A stretch of 64,000 nt of DNA. Source: Marthasterias glacialis (lineage: Eukaryota; Echinodermata; Asteroidea; Forcipulatida; Asteriidae). The stretch spans positions 7,475,531 to 7,539,530 of the forward strand of contig OU452234.1 of NCBI GenBank assembly GCA_911728455.2. Direction: 5' to 3'. The notes below the pieces were generated by a model. The model saw only the letters and a program-made list of their open reading frames with translations. It was not told the DNA's origin and made no database searches. The translations under genes were made by a program, and so were the position numbers. Shown here piece by piece: positions 23,121-34,610 of this stretch; within the stretch, counting starts at the first letter, position 1; each line of letters begins with the position of its first letter.

Positions 23121-24461
23121 AACAGCCTGTTAGAGGAGTTGGTGAAATATACTATCTGAAGTGTCTCAAGTGTCTCTCCTGAGGGAGAAGTCCCTGAGAT
23201 TCCTAGGACAAGGGCACCTGCTATGCTAATGCGGTGGTTGTTGAGAGCAGTCATTTTCATTGTTTCGGCAGGAGCTTTGTGCCAGCGAGGAATGACTGGC
23301 ATCCAGTGTCGGCCATGGCAGGGTAGGAAACAGTAGGCGTTGGGTTGAGGAGGGAGGTCTGGAAGCCAAGTGCATGGGGTCAGATGCACGTTTCTCCCAC
23401 GCATTACAGAACTCATTGTAGACGTGGTGCTGGAGTGTGATTGCATGGGTACAAACTGCTGGATCATCACCAATGGAGCACAGGGTCTCAAAGATGTCTG
23501 TGGCATCATCCAGTGGCGGAGGGGCAGGGAGTGTAGTGGACTGGTCCTTCCTGCTTGACTGGCGACAGACATTTTCAGAGTGGTGGAGGATACCGCATTT
23601 GGTGCACTTGTAGTTGTAGGCTGTGCACTTATTCATATGTTCCTGCCTGCTCCGTCCATGGCCTGGCTTGCCACAGGGTGAGGCGACAGGTTTGGTGTCA
23701 CTGGGCTGGTTCCATAGTAGTCCCTTCTCCTGGTGTCTGTAAGAGATGGTGGCAGATGCGGTTGCTGTGTTGCCGTCCTCAAGGAGGCGATTGGCTGACC
23801 TTTTTTCACTCTCTTTGTCTCGATGCATCTGAGTGCCTCTTCAAGCGACATGTCCTGTTTCGCTTCACTGAAGATGTCCAATCGAATCTCTTCATCCTCG
23901 AGGCCCCGGATAAGGGCATCTCTGATCATAATTGTGCTGTAATCGACCAGTGTTTTTGCATGCGCTGTCTATCTTGAAATTGCATACCCCTGCCTGGCCT
24001 CGGAGGCGAGCGGAGAAGGCCTGCACTGGCTCGTTACGTCCTGGCGTATTTGCTGGAGTTGTATTTGGGAGACCATGGCGTTTTCTAGACAGACAGCGGG
24101 TGTCTTGATGTTGCTGAGGATGGTCTTTTCATCACTAGAGGCGAGGGTACCAAAGGTCCACATGAAGTACTTTCGGAGCACCTCGTCGCAACACTCATGT
24201 AGCTGGAAGACGATGTCTGAGCCAGTGAGGTGTGTGGCGGCCTTGTAGTCTGACCAACTATGTTCAAAGAACATGTACGCTCATTCACTTTCATTTCACT
24301 TTCTCTGCTTTGACTGCGTCTAGAGTAGATGCTGGTATGCGGGCGTGGTCGACTGGGTGGGCAGTCCTGCCATGCAGGTCAAATAGGCTGAGCAGAACCT
24401 CTGGGTGTAGTGGTGGGCCATGTCGTGGTGCAATGGGTGCTGGGCAGGGAATGGTGCTCAT
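23121..24461 (-). pseudogene. Ty3/gypsy gag and protease region
   Basis: On the - strand an ATG at 24461 opens a gag-like frame (STIPCPAPIAPRHGPP, then LSLFDLHGRTAHPVDHARIP). Capsid-like segments follow with SDIVFQLHECCDEVLRKYF, then ALIRGLEDEEIRLDIFSEAK and QDMSLEEALRCIETK. A zinc knuckle of the form CX2CX4HX4C (KCTKCGILHHSENVC, about 23615-23570) is next. After it a protease-region segment carries LNNHRISIAGALVLGISGTS and ETLQIVYFTNSSNRLFLS (about 23255-23130). At least three frameshifts break the reading frame. The element makes the particle protein and protease in active relatives. No reverse transcriptase remains between this part and the Pol tail, so it is a deletion derivative. Confidence 0.7.
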
Positions 24462-24544
24462 GGTGCAATGTTCTGATGGAGTGTGGTGGCAACAAAGAAG
24501 CTGTACTTATGACGCTATTGTCATAGATAAGTATGACACTATTT

Positions 24545-24642
24545 GCTTCACTGTCCTAAAGCAATGACAACAGCGTCTGTAAATAAAAAATAAGGAAATA
24601 ATAGATTAATGTCTGTAGGCAGTAGTAGTTCTCTAAACCCCT
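24545..24642 (-). repeat. direct repeat, probable LTR remnant (5' side)
   Basis: Matches 22329-22422. It lies 84 bp upstream of the gag ATG in element orientation, a suitable distance for the LTR end plus primer-binding region. The true LTR ends were not resolved. Confidence 0.55.
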
Positions 24643-26140
24643 TTTCTTTTCCATTGTTTTAGCTCAATGAACCAAAACGGTAGATACAATCTTGAAATTT
24701 TAAGTTTTTATCATATGGGATGTTCTTTGAAATGTGTACCATTTCACAACCTCAAATATTATTTTAAAAAAATATTTGTTTGACCTCATAAGATGTTTTA
24801 AATAATAAAGTGCATATTTAAGTATACTAAAACGCTTACATGTATACAAGGATAGTTCAGTGAGTTATTTTCTTGGTGTGGTCATTTTAGAATTTATAGT
24901 CTATGTCATTGAAACATGTGGTCTGTTGTATTTAATTCAATATAGAAAAAGCAAAGGACAAGGAGCATCCATTTTTTTCTGTAGTGAAGCCCAACTTATA
25001 TACTATCAAATAAAAACGAAAGCATCCAAACAAAACACAAGCCTGACACATGAGTGAATAACGTTGACGGAAAATACATGCAAATATTGCCTCTCATTGA
25101 TTTGTTACTGACACAATACAACTGTAATTTCCGTGATATATTTGCAGCCTCTCATACCTAACATCTATCAAAAAAGTTTGCCAGGCTTCAAAAATTTTTT
25201 TTTTAAACCTCCCGTTTGGAACGTCATTTTTGACGGGTTTTTAGTGACATTCGAGATAAATTGACGGAATTTACATGACGTTCGAGATAAATTGACGGAA
25301 TTTATTGCAAATGACGTTCGGTACTTTGTTATCTTCGCACAGTCCACATCGATCACACTGAAGATAAGTTGTTCTAGTTTCCAAAATCTAGTGTTCGCAG
25401 CGAAGTATTTCGGTTGTTTATCGCCTCAGATGCGTTTTGGATTTTAGTCTGGAACTGTCCCCTAGGTCCAGTACGTCAGTAAAATCCAGGACGTCATTTA
25501 CTTGACAAATTTCTTTTAAATGAATACAACATGTCGCAGAAAAAAACACGGCAGATTTAACGTTACGTGCAAACATCAAGGTAGTGAAACGGCAAGCGGA
25601 CGATAGAGGGGGTAAGTCTCATGTCAAAGGTCAACTCACAGGCAGATTGTAAAATTCTTGAACGTCAGTCGTTTACGTGGACGGACAATAAAAAAAGACG
25701 TCGCTGGAAATTTGAAACGCGGATTGCTCTTATTGTTGACCAGCTATCGCAGTCGTCATTGCTTCGAAGTAATCCTTATTTATGCGTGTTTATACCATTT
25801 TTTTTTTTAGATTCAATGGAATGTTTAAAATTTTTGCTATTCACATGCTTCTTATTGTTGACATTTAATTTAATTTTGTTGTTGTTGAAATGTCAGGTTT
25901 TGTTTTCCCCTCGCAGTAATGTATTTGTAAACAGGCCCTACTACCCGCGCATGCTAATTTAAAAAATATATCCCTGCAAAGATAAAAATTTAGTCATCAT
26001 AATATGATATAAATCTAGTAGGGTGTTGAAATCCGTCAAAACTGCTGACGTTCTGGACTCTAAATCGTCCACCTTGATTTAGTTGAAAGGTATTGGTGGT
26101 CAATATTGTGTTTGATATATTGTCGGGTACCTCATAGTTT
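24643..26140. other. no supported gene; short repeats
   Basis: The 25035-25190 stretch resembles 47540-47700 (acacaatac..ctgtaat and gatatatttg words). At 25252-25310 a unit of about 30 bp, cgagataaattgacggaatt, is tandemly duplicated in a CpG-richer context with repeated tgacgttcg words. A 113-codon frame from 25621 has hydrophobic segments but no recognisable domain. Confidence 0.4.
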
Positions 26141-26260
26141 ATTACACTGTAGACCCAGGAACTGGGATGCTGTACTCCTTTTTTGAGATTTTGACATTAT
26201 CGGTCGTACTAGCTCAAAAAAAGGAGTACAGCGCCCCAGTTACTGGGTCTAATTACACTG
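26141..26260. mobile_element. palindromic MITE, copy 2, with 9-bp target duplication
   Basis: The 102-bp element (26150-26251) runs from TAGACCCAGGAACTGGG to the inverted cccagttactgggtcta, with arms that extend through tgtactccttttttgag and its partner. ATTACACTG is repeated perfectly at 26141-26149 and 26252-26260. It is the same family as 18559-18677. Confidence 0.9.
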
Positions 26261-27721
26261 AATAAACTATTCAGCTTTTACTGATGGAAATATCGGGGTC
26301 TGAATTTCAGGCTTTCAAATGGCTTTCGAATGGTCCATCTTTTGAAGAAGTTGCCATATACATGTACTTGTATAAAGATTTCCATATTAGAAAATGACAG
26401 TAAATAAACAAAACCTAGGAACAGGTTTGAGCCACTGTTAAAGTAAAGAAAAAAAATTCTTATTTTGAGTAAGTATATATTGTACACTGAATAAGTTTGT
26501 AATGCAAAATTTACCACCAGCTATTCATAAATCTATGCGTCTGAATAACCAAAGTAAAATGTGATTTAAAATTTTTGTTCACACAGATGCTGCAAATGGA
26601 TAGTGTGCAGGAGACCAAAGACAAGAAACTGATTTCAAATTCTGTATGGATTCCAATACAATGGTAAATTTTATTCAATCTAAATAGGTTTTCCTTAGAT
26701 GTTGTGCTTGTAATTTTCTTTACTGTTAACCATACAAAGTTTAAAATCCTACTTAGCATATAAATGTCAAAATTATTTTTTGATCCAAACACGTACAAAA
26801 TATAACACAATATGACACTTTATTGTAACCATTGTTTTGCCATTGACACCGGTCACAAATACACGACATATAAGTCACTCATCCCACAACAAGGTCCTAT
26901 TAACATTGTTACTAAGCGCATCAATGTGCATTGCACACTGCATGCACTGATGACGAGTTACTGATTCAAAGACTGTTAACATAGAGTTAACATTAATGGT
27001 ACCTGGTACTACCACACAGTTATGTGAGTTTACATGTATTTCCATCATGTTAAAATGAAGTCAAGATGTTAACTGCAGTGTTTGCTGCAATGAAAAAGCA
27101 AATTACGAAATACGAAATTGTAAAGAAAATAGTTAGTAAATAGCCTATATTGCAACAGAGAGCTTCTAATGTTAAAAATTGTTTAGGGCCTTTGAGCATG
27201 CCCCAGAACCCCCCTGCCATAACTTTGTGCTCACAGGTTTTTATCTCATTCAAATGTACAGGCTTCATAAAATACGCTGTCATTTCATCCTTGCCAGAAC
27301 ACTGATCAGTACTGTATCACCATCTGTGCAAATGAAGCTTATCTTATTAATAGCCTTATGAATTATGAATTGGTACAGCTTCATCTTGTGACAACAAAAC
27401 AATTTCAATTTGGGTGATTTCAATTTGAACATGTGTTCAGACAGTTAGCAAGATTAATTTAAAGCATACTCATTTTAATATGACTCAGTTGGTAGATCAT
27501 CCTCCCAGGATCACAAGAACAAGTAGAACTCTCACTGATTATTAATCACGAATAAGCTGATTTCATCATAAGGAAAGGAGTTGTATCTCATGATTGTTCA
27601 GTGACCATATGCTTATATATGTCATGCGTCATTTTCACAGACCCAAAGCTTCTCACATTATTGAACAGCTACTTGAGTAAAAAACGGGATTATATTAACG
27701 GGAATTCATGCTATTTGGGAA
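26261..27721. other. no gene seen
   Basis: AT-rich, with no shared repeats recognised and no splice-bounded exon supported. Confidence 0.4.
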
Positions 27722-28065
27722 TAGTGCTGGGCAACTAGAGAAATTCACTACTGGAGTAGTGGCGCGTCAACTATTTGCGACTACTCAACTAGTCACGACT
27801 TCTTTTGCAAATGATCACAATGTGGACGTTGCCGTCCATGTATGTAAAGAGCACACACAACACAGCAACATTGGTGCGACAAAGGAGTGAGCATGCCGCT
27901 GTTCAATGTACAGGAATTCAGGGTTCAAAATAAGCGGTCGCCAAAAAGCGAGTGAAAACAGAGGCAGGCGAGGCAAACCCCTTTCTTTTTTTAGTCCGCT
28001 GGGCAAGTCCAAAAATGTTCCTTGTCACAATAAATAAGGAGCAGCTTGGTAAAATCTCATAGAGA
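27722..28065 (+). mobile_element. hAT-like element fragment, left end
   Basis: It starts TAGTGCTGGGCAACTA and contains repeated subterminal gactagt-type words. It then matches the first 340 bp of the element at 49161, including gagcacacacaacacagcaa and ctgttcaatgtacagg. No right terminus was found, so it is truncated. Confidence 0.65.
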
Positions 28066-28497
28066 GATTACTTTCAAGTTGGTAAAAAGTCTTGATATTT
28101 GCAAGATTCGATGCCCGCGATCGTTTCTCAAGTCATAACCACATGTACATGCAACGGTCGTCCACATGCACAAACAATACATCGTTTGTACATACAACAC
28201 ATTACATACAGCAGGTACTAAGTCCGAGGAAAGCAACGCTGTGATTGGCTATTGATAAAACATCCATATTCATAAGAAAGCTTCATCTTGCAAGGCTTGG
28301 TACACGTTCAACAGCAGGGTAAAAAATAGCTGCATTTGTAGTGTACATGTATACGTAATGAACAATTCCGAACCAATCACAAGCTGGTACTGCAATGAAT
28401 CGGATAATAATCAAATACTAAACAATCTACATGAACAATGTATGTAATTTAAGGAAATATTAATAATAGCAGTAATGAGATATTTAACACAACATAC

Positions 28498-28570
28498 CTG
28501 AAAAAGAGATTGTCTTTCAATCAATGGCTGCAAAACTTTCACAGAAAACTTTATGCATGCAAAGTGTGTG
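28498..28570 (-). CDS. weak candidate exon, unrecognised
   Basis: On the - strand a 73-bp segment lies between cccttacag and CAG|gtatgt and reads THFACIKFSVKVLQPLIERQ then SLFQ. The splice signals are good, but the piece is short, no family is recognised and no partner exon was found. Confidence 0.2.
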
Positions 28571-30052
28571 CTGTAAGGGTCATTGGTGTACAATGAACCA
28601 AAATGGCAGAGGAATATACATGTATAATATTATTAAAATTGTTGGTGATACCATTAATATAATCTTTGAGGTAAGTGATAAAGTTAGGATGGTAAAAAAT
28701 AAAAAAGAGGGGCTGAATTATATGCCTACGAGGAGGGGAAGTTTCCAACATTTAAAAGAAGGGTACTTTTCAAAAACTCAACAATAGGAAATTTGGTTAC
28801 ATGCTGTGTATGGGACACAGAGATTGTCATATCAGGAAAATTCAGTACGCGGAAGATATTCTGTTACAATGTGTGAGTGCTGTGTAGTCGACTCGTGTGC
28901 AATGCATCCTCATTATACAGAGCTTTTTGATGGATGCTAACGTTAACCCAATCAGGGCTCTCCCCTGGATTTTTTAAAAACTGGGGGGTATTCTGGATCC
29001 ATATTCTTCAAGTTTGGTGGAAGCATGCTGAATTGAAACAAGGTCCACTGAATGGTTTTTACTTGATGATTTTGTTTCATTTTATAAGCTCAACTATGTA
29101 ATCTGGAGCATTCTAAATGGTTTTATTTTATGTTTTTTGCTAGTTGGATCTTAAATCTGAAAAATAATTAAAATGTCTTTCTTGTTTGGGTATACACTGC
29201 AATTCGCTCATACCGACCCGATACGCTACAGAAGCATACGGAGTACACTGCCAGTAGTCCCATTGGTCACAGCTGATCATGGTATCATTGTGCAGTGAAA
29301 GACATTTAACAATTTGGTGAATAACAGTCACTTGACACAATTGAACTTTTTAAAATTTGTTTACCTTAAATCTCAGGGGTTACTGCCCCTTTACTGAGGT
29401 CTGTATAATCATCTAATTTCAACTCAACTCAATAAACTTCTATTGATATAGTAGTGTCGTAGTTAAATTCTTCTACGTCACTATTCAACTTAATCAAATT
29501 CTCTTAATCACTTGCTGCAGGACATTCTGAAATGTTTCTGTGCTCACCTGAGGGATTAATTTCAAAATTTGTAGAATTTTTTTTTCTGTAATATCTATGT
29601 CACAATGATTACATGACTAAACCAGGTAAAGATAACAAACTTTCTCTTAAAATGCTAGGAGGGTTATTTTTCTCTTCCAAGAAAATGTTGTATTTTTTGT
29701 TCACTGGAATCGTTCGAACCCTTGACCATAAGCCACAGCTGATAATTGTTGATAGTATGCTGGAATCTCTGACTTGACTTCCCATTAAAAAAACTTATAA
29801 ATTATATAGATAAAGTGTTCTGGGTGTTTACCTTACTTCCATTTGTGTGTCCAAAAAACTTGTGCATACATACATGTACATGCACTGTCATTAACTGGTT
29901 AACATCTTATTAATATGAGGGACAAAATAAATCACTCGTACCAGACAGTTGTATGCAACTTTTTATTGACATAAATTATTGCTTATTGAGTATTACTGTT
30001 GCGTACTGTGTGTTTCTATGCTCAATGTACCTTTCATTATTACCTTTTTCAG
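28571..30052. other. no gene seen
   Basis: AT-rich. No repeat shared with other parts of the window and no recognisable protein. Confidence 0.4.
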
Positions 30053-30108
30053 GGAGTAGTGTTGACTGCCACAGAGTTGCTCAATAGCCATGGGCAGAGA
30101 GCCCTTAT
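30053..30108 (+). CDS. weak candidate exon, unrecognised
   Basis: A 56-bp segment lies between tacctttttcag and TTAT|gtgagtat, both good consensus signals. Only one frame is open: GVVLTATELLNSHGQRAL, leaving two bases. Its exit phase does not match the PRDM exon at 43949, so it would need another exon or belong to another gene. Confidence 0.25.
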
Positions 30109-32559
30109 GTGAGTATATGATTAATCTGTAGTGTTAGTCAGCATAATCTCTCCTCAATGAGAAAGATTATAAGAAGTTAGTTTTCTCAATAAGGAAAAGT
30201 CATTTTTAATAAATAAAAAGTGAACTAGGTTGGTTTATTTTTTGTACTACTATCTTTAATTTTTTTTGGACCCAGTTAGAATGTATACTTGGACCTTGTA
30301 TGTGGATTCTGATTCCCTACCTGATTTCGTGGGTTTTCTCCATCTGTAGTTTCTTCTCACATCTACAACTAAAAATTATAACTTGATATTGGATGTGATT
30401 ATAAAATAAATAGTTTTAATCCTTGGTGTAATAAAAAATGAGCAAAAAGTCCAATCAGGTAAATTCACAACACACTGGTTTGTGGATTTCTTCTCTAATT
30501 TGATAAAGAACTTCTTTTTGTTGCTCCAAAAATTAGGGTCGGCAGGAACATTGAAAACATTTTTGCCCTCGCACGTTAATTTCCATTAATACCCTAATAA
30601 GCATGCAGTCTGACATCAGTATGCCAGTTGTAGTATTATACACAGGTCTGTATAATCTCTACCATGTACACAGTATTCCTGTGTATATCATCCAATTTAT
30701 TATTATTAAAACAAGAGACCAGAGTTTTTTCCTCCCAGTCAGCTTGGTTTGATTTACCAGGACACAGTGTTTTAAGACCCAGACATCGGGTCAGATTTTT
30801 TTTCTGAGATTACTAAAAAAAACGTTCATTGGATTCTCAAGATCATTTTTTTAATGGAAAATTTATTTTTGAAATTATTCAACCTGTATTTCAGAAATTG
30901 TAGTTCATATGTATAAAATTACACAAGTTTAAGAAGGAAAAAAACGTATCATTATTATTTGTAAAAGACATCACAAGGCAGAAAATACTTAGTATAAAAA
31001 AATACAAATTGCTTTAGATGTTGCATATTTTATAGCCTATCAAATGGTATAAAGTATATTTTATTGAAAATTGGATGATGCTGAAATCTTGTGTTGAAAT
31101 ATTTAAATATTTAACTATTTAACAATTGACTTTTTTTCTCAAAAAATTACAGTCACATTTTCAAAATATGCCATTAATGGCCTGGATGAAATGCCATTTA
31201 TAACTTTGTAATAGATTGAAAGAGTGAATAGAAATACACGGTAAATTAGCAAAAAGCCTATTTTAACCCCCAAAATACGATTTTTCGAAACGTTTCCGGT
31301 TACCCGACTGACCCTAATTTTACGGCGCGACCCTAAACTTTTTATTCGACTTTTTCCTTTTTCGGCGGCTTAAAATAATGGATTAATTAAAATGATAATA
31401 AATAAATAAATAAAATCACAAATAAATACATAAAATGGAGATCGACCTCGTCACTATGAAATGAACATGAAAATAAAGTGGTCGTAGTTCGTGCGTCGAC
31501 ACCGTGGTCGGTAAAACATCAACCCAAGCCGTAAAACGAATCTAGCTCCCCGTCCGTAGCGTTTACTGTGCTGCGACCGACAGTGACACATTAGTCGCTA
31601 CGATGAGTCCCTCTCATTCACTCTGCGTGTGGCAAATTTTTCTTTGCCAAATAACATTTATTACAATCACATTCAGTCTTTTTTGCACCCTGTACTCATC
31701 AAGCAACAACATGAACAAATAAAGGATAGAAAACATACCTGAAACATCGCAATGATTTATTTCTTATTAAAAATAGCCATCAGAAAAATAAATAAATTTA
31801 AAAGCACACCGAAAGCTCGGTGCGCAGGGGCCGGTTACTTGCTTCATGTCTTTCAGTTTTACAATGACGTCAGCACTTGAACGCCTGAAAGATTTGGACG
31901 TGCAGTTGCAAATCCAGCGCGCACTGTTGTTGCACGTGCTTCGTGTGTGGAGCACGCGTCACGTGTTATCTTCGCAGCATCGTTTTCAAAATAATCGGTC
32001 CCCGCTCGTTGTTCAAACGAGGCAAGTTCGTGTAGCGGCAGACAAGGCTGCTGTCTATGTGGAATCGTCCAAGTTCTGCCGAAGGTTTTTAAAGAATTTT
32101 CAGAGCGTGGGTGAACGATTTTCTGTGTCTATTTTGTGTTTATTGTGAACAAAATTCAAATGACAAGGATCTATTTGTGAGTTATATAAACAATATGGAA
32201 TGCATTTCGTTCCGGCATTGTTGCTGAATATCACTCGATGAAATCTGGCTTTTCCATTTTACTCAGCTTGTATTGCTTCGCCTCGTGCTGAAATGGAAAA
32301 ATCTAGATTTTGCATTGCGTTTTTTCCCCAAACTTACTCTTTTACTTAGTGGCGGCCTGAACAGGAATTGCACCGTACGTTTACTTTAGTATAGGGGGTT
32401 AAATAAATAAATAAGGCATTAACCTATTGTACTGTATTGTATTTTAAATCAATATTACCAAAATAAAAAAAAACTGTTAAAAAAAATTCCCGACCTATCG
32501 ACCCTATTTTGAAATGGCATGTAATCGGAAACAGAACATTTTTTTTTTTTGGCCTTAAT
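30109..32559. other. no supported gene; 100-codon frame of unknown status
   Basis: AT-rich sequence with an (AATA)n run at about 31399-31418. A CpG-rich patch at 31810-32150 holds a 100-codon + strand frame (31846-32148; the second Met starts TSALERLKDLDVQLQIQRAL). That frame is basic and helical-looking. It could be the N-terminus of a DNA-transposon protein, but no domain can be named. Blocks related to gaccctaattttacgg and gacctatcgaccctatt flank the patch at about 31310 and 32490. Confidence 0.3.
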
Positions 32560-34610
32560 ATAACTTCATTATGCAACGACCGATTTTGTTCAAATTTCAA
32601 AATCAGGCTTTTATAGTCGTTTTATAAAACTAAAAAATTCAACATGAAGTTTGCTTAAAAGAATTTTAAAATAGAAAAATTTCTTATTTTTAAACTTGTT
32701 GTCGTAACAAACTGTAACAATTGATGACGTCATCAATGTAATATTTTCAAAGGACATGAACTACATTTTATTTCGTACACTGAAACCATGTCCAAATTCC
32801 GTTTCATATTGACTCCAGAGCTTAAATTGTGACATTTTAAGCATTTTTGGCTTTAATCTGGTTTGAACCGGAAGACAAGGTCAACTTGGGGTCATGTCTG
32901 TGAGGCGTTTACACAGCTTTGGATGACCTTTCCGATGATGTATAGATTGTAAACATCCCTTGTGTACTTCAGGAGTTATGGTTTTTTGAAAGAATAAACT
33001 TTGATTTAATGTAACTCGACACCTGATGACATCATCATGACGACACTCAAACGGTTTCATGTCCTAATGAATACCTAACTATGTGTGAAGTTTCAATTTC
33101 ATACAAGCTTAGGAAGTATGCTTTTGTTAACGGACAATCGACAGGCATAATAAGAAGGAGAAGTAAAAAATGAAGAAAAAAAACTTACAAAAACTAGAAG
33201 TTTAGAGTTTGTGAACAAACTCACGGTGTTCGGCTTAATTACGTAATTGAAAATTTTAAGGTCAATATTGTGTGCAAGTTTTTTGTCTATTGGTGCTATG
33301 CTGACGGGCGAAATATTTATTTGTACTTTTTTATCTTTATGCATGAAGGTTTGTCATATGAAACTTCAACTTCCAGTTTGACAGGAACTAAAGGTCAAAT
33401 GGGGTCACACCTTGTGCATGGTATCTAGAATTGTCAGAGAGCTTTAAATTGATGTAACGATTATTAATGTACCATGTGTCATTAAGAAGATACATATTTT
33501 TGTTGTACAAACTTATACTTCCGGTTTCGACCGGAAGTGAAGGTCAAATGAGATCAAACTTTGTAAACATTTGTAGAATCGTCGAAGGGCTTTAAAATTA
33601 AGTTATTAGATTAATACACAAATTTACGTTATTCAGATATGGATTTTTATATAAAAAACTGCTACTTCCGGTTTAGACCGGAAATAAAGGTCAAATGGGG
33701 TCACTCCCTGTGTAAGATTTGTTTAGTACTTCAAGACCTTTCATATGGTGTAAAGATCATGTATGTAGCATGTATTATTCTTAAGATATGATTATTTTAG
33801 TATAAAACTTCAATTTCATGTAATGACGTCATCGATGACGTCATCATTCCAAAAATTTTGCTTTGTCTTATACACACTGTGGTCTAGGTATATAGTAAGT
33901 TTCAAGTCCGAACATGCTTTATTTTTTGAGATAGCAAAATCATTTTTTTTTCGACCTAGTGTATCAATTTCGTTGTGACGTAGCTATGACGTCATGTATC
34001 ACATTTCTAGAATGCTCGTGAGCTAACGAAAATATTATGCATTGAAAGTTTGTTCATCTTCATTCACTTAGGCTCTAGAGCCCCAAATAACATGATTTGT
34101 TACTTTAACTTCCGGTTTTGACCGGAAGTAAAGGTCAAATGGGGTCACGGTGTGCATACAATTTGTCCCACATCACAAGACCTTTCATATGCACCAAAGA
34201 TTTTGAATGTAGCATTTGCCGTTCTTGAGTTATTAAATTTTTGAATTATTTAACGTTTATTTAACCTAATGACGTCATCAATGACGTCATCATTCCAAAA
34301 AAGTTTCGGTATCATCCACTCACTAATATCTTTGTACATGATAAGTTTCAAGTTCATACAAGCTTTACTTTTTGAGAAAATTTGCGGACAAGGTTCATGT
34401 GGAAGAATGCGCAGAAAAAAAAAAACAGTAACAATAGTTGTTCAGCTGTTGGCCGAACACCTAAAAAAAACTTAACAGTAACAATAGTTGTTCGGTTGTT
34501 GGCCGAACACTTAAAAAAAACTTAACAGTAACAATAGTTGTTCGGCTGTTGGCCGAACACCTAACAATAGGTCTTCGGACTTGAGTCTGAACACCTAATA
34601 AGTGTTTGAT
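32560..34610 (+). repeat. repeat family R3, long copy with internal units and terminal hairpin array
   Basis: Internal units of about 150-200 bp repeat a core of ACTTCCGGTTT and accggaagta followed by AGGTCAAATGGGGTCA (near 33392, 33541, 33688 and 34132, with variation). TGACGTCA words occur at about 32725, 33824, 33836, 33990 and 34270-34285. The end (about 34420-34600) has a unit of about 63 bp repeated nearly three times, containing agtaacaatagttgttcgg and ttggccgaacacct, each able to fold as a hairpin. No protein is recognised. Confidence 0.65.

Noticed and set aside
23555..23977. 140-codon + strand frame
   Set aside because: Antisense shadow of the gypsy gag region, which explains the sequence on the - strand.
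25621..25962. 113-codon + strand frame with hydrophobic segments
   Set aside because: No domain, no splice context and a low-complexity Leu/Phe-rich second half that AT-rich DNA gives by chance.
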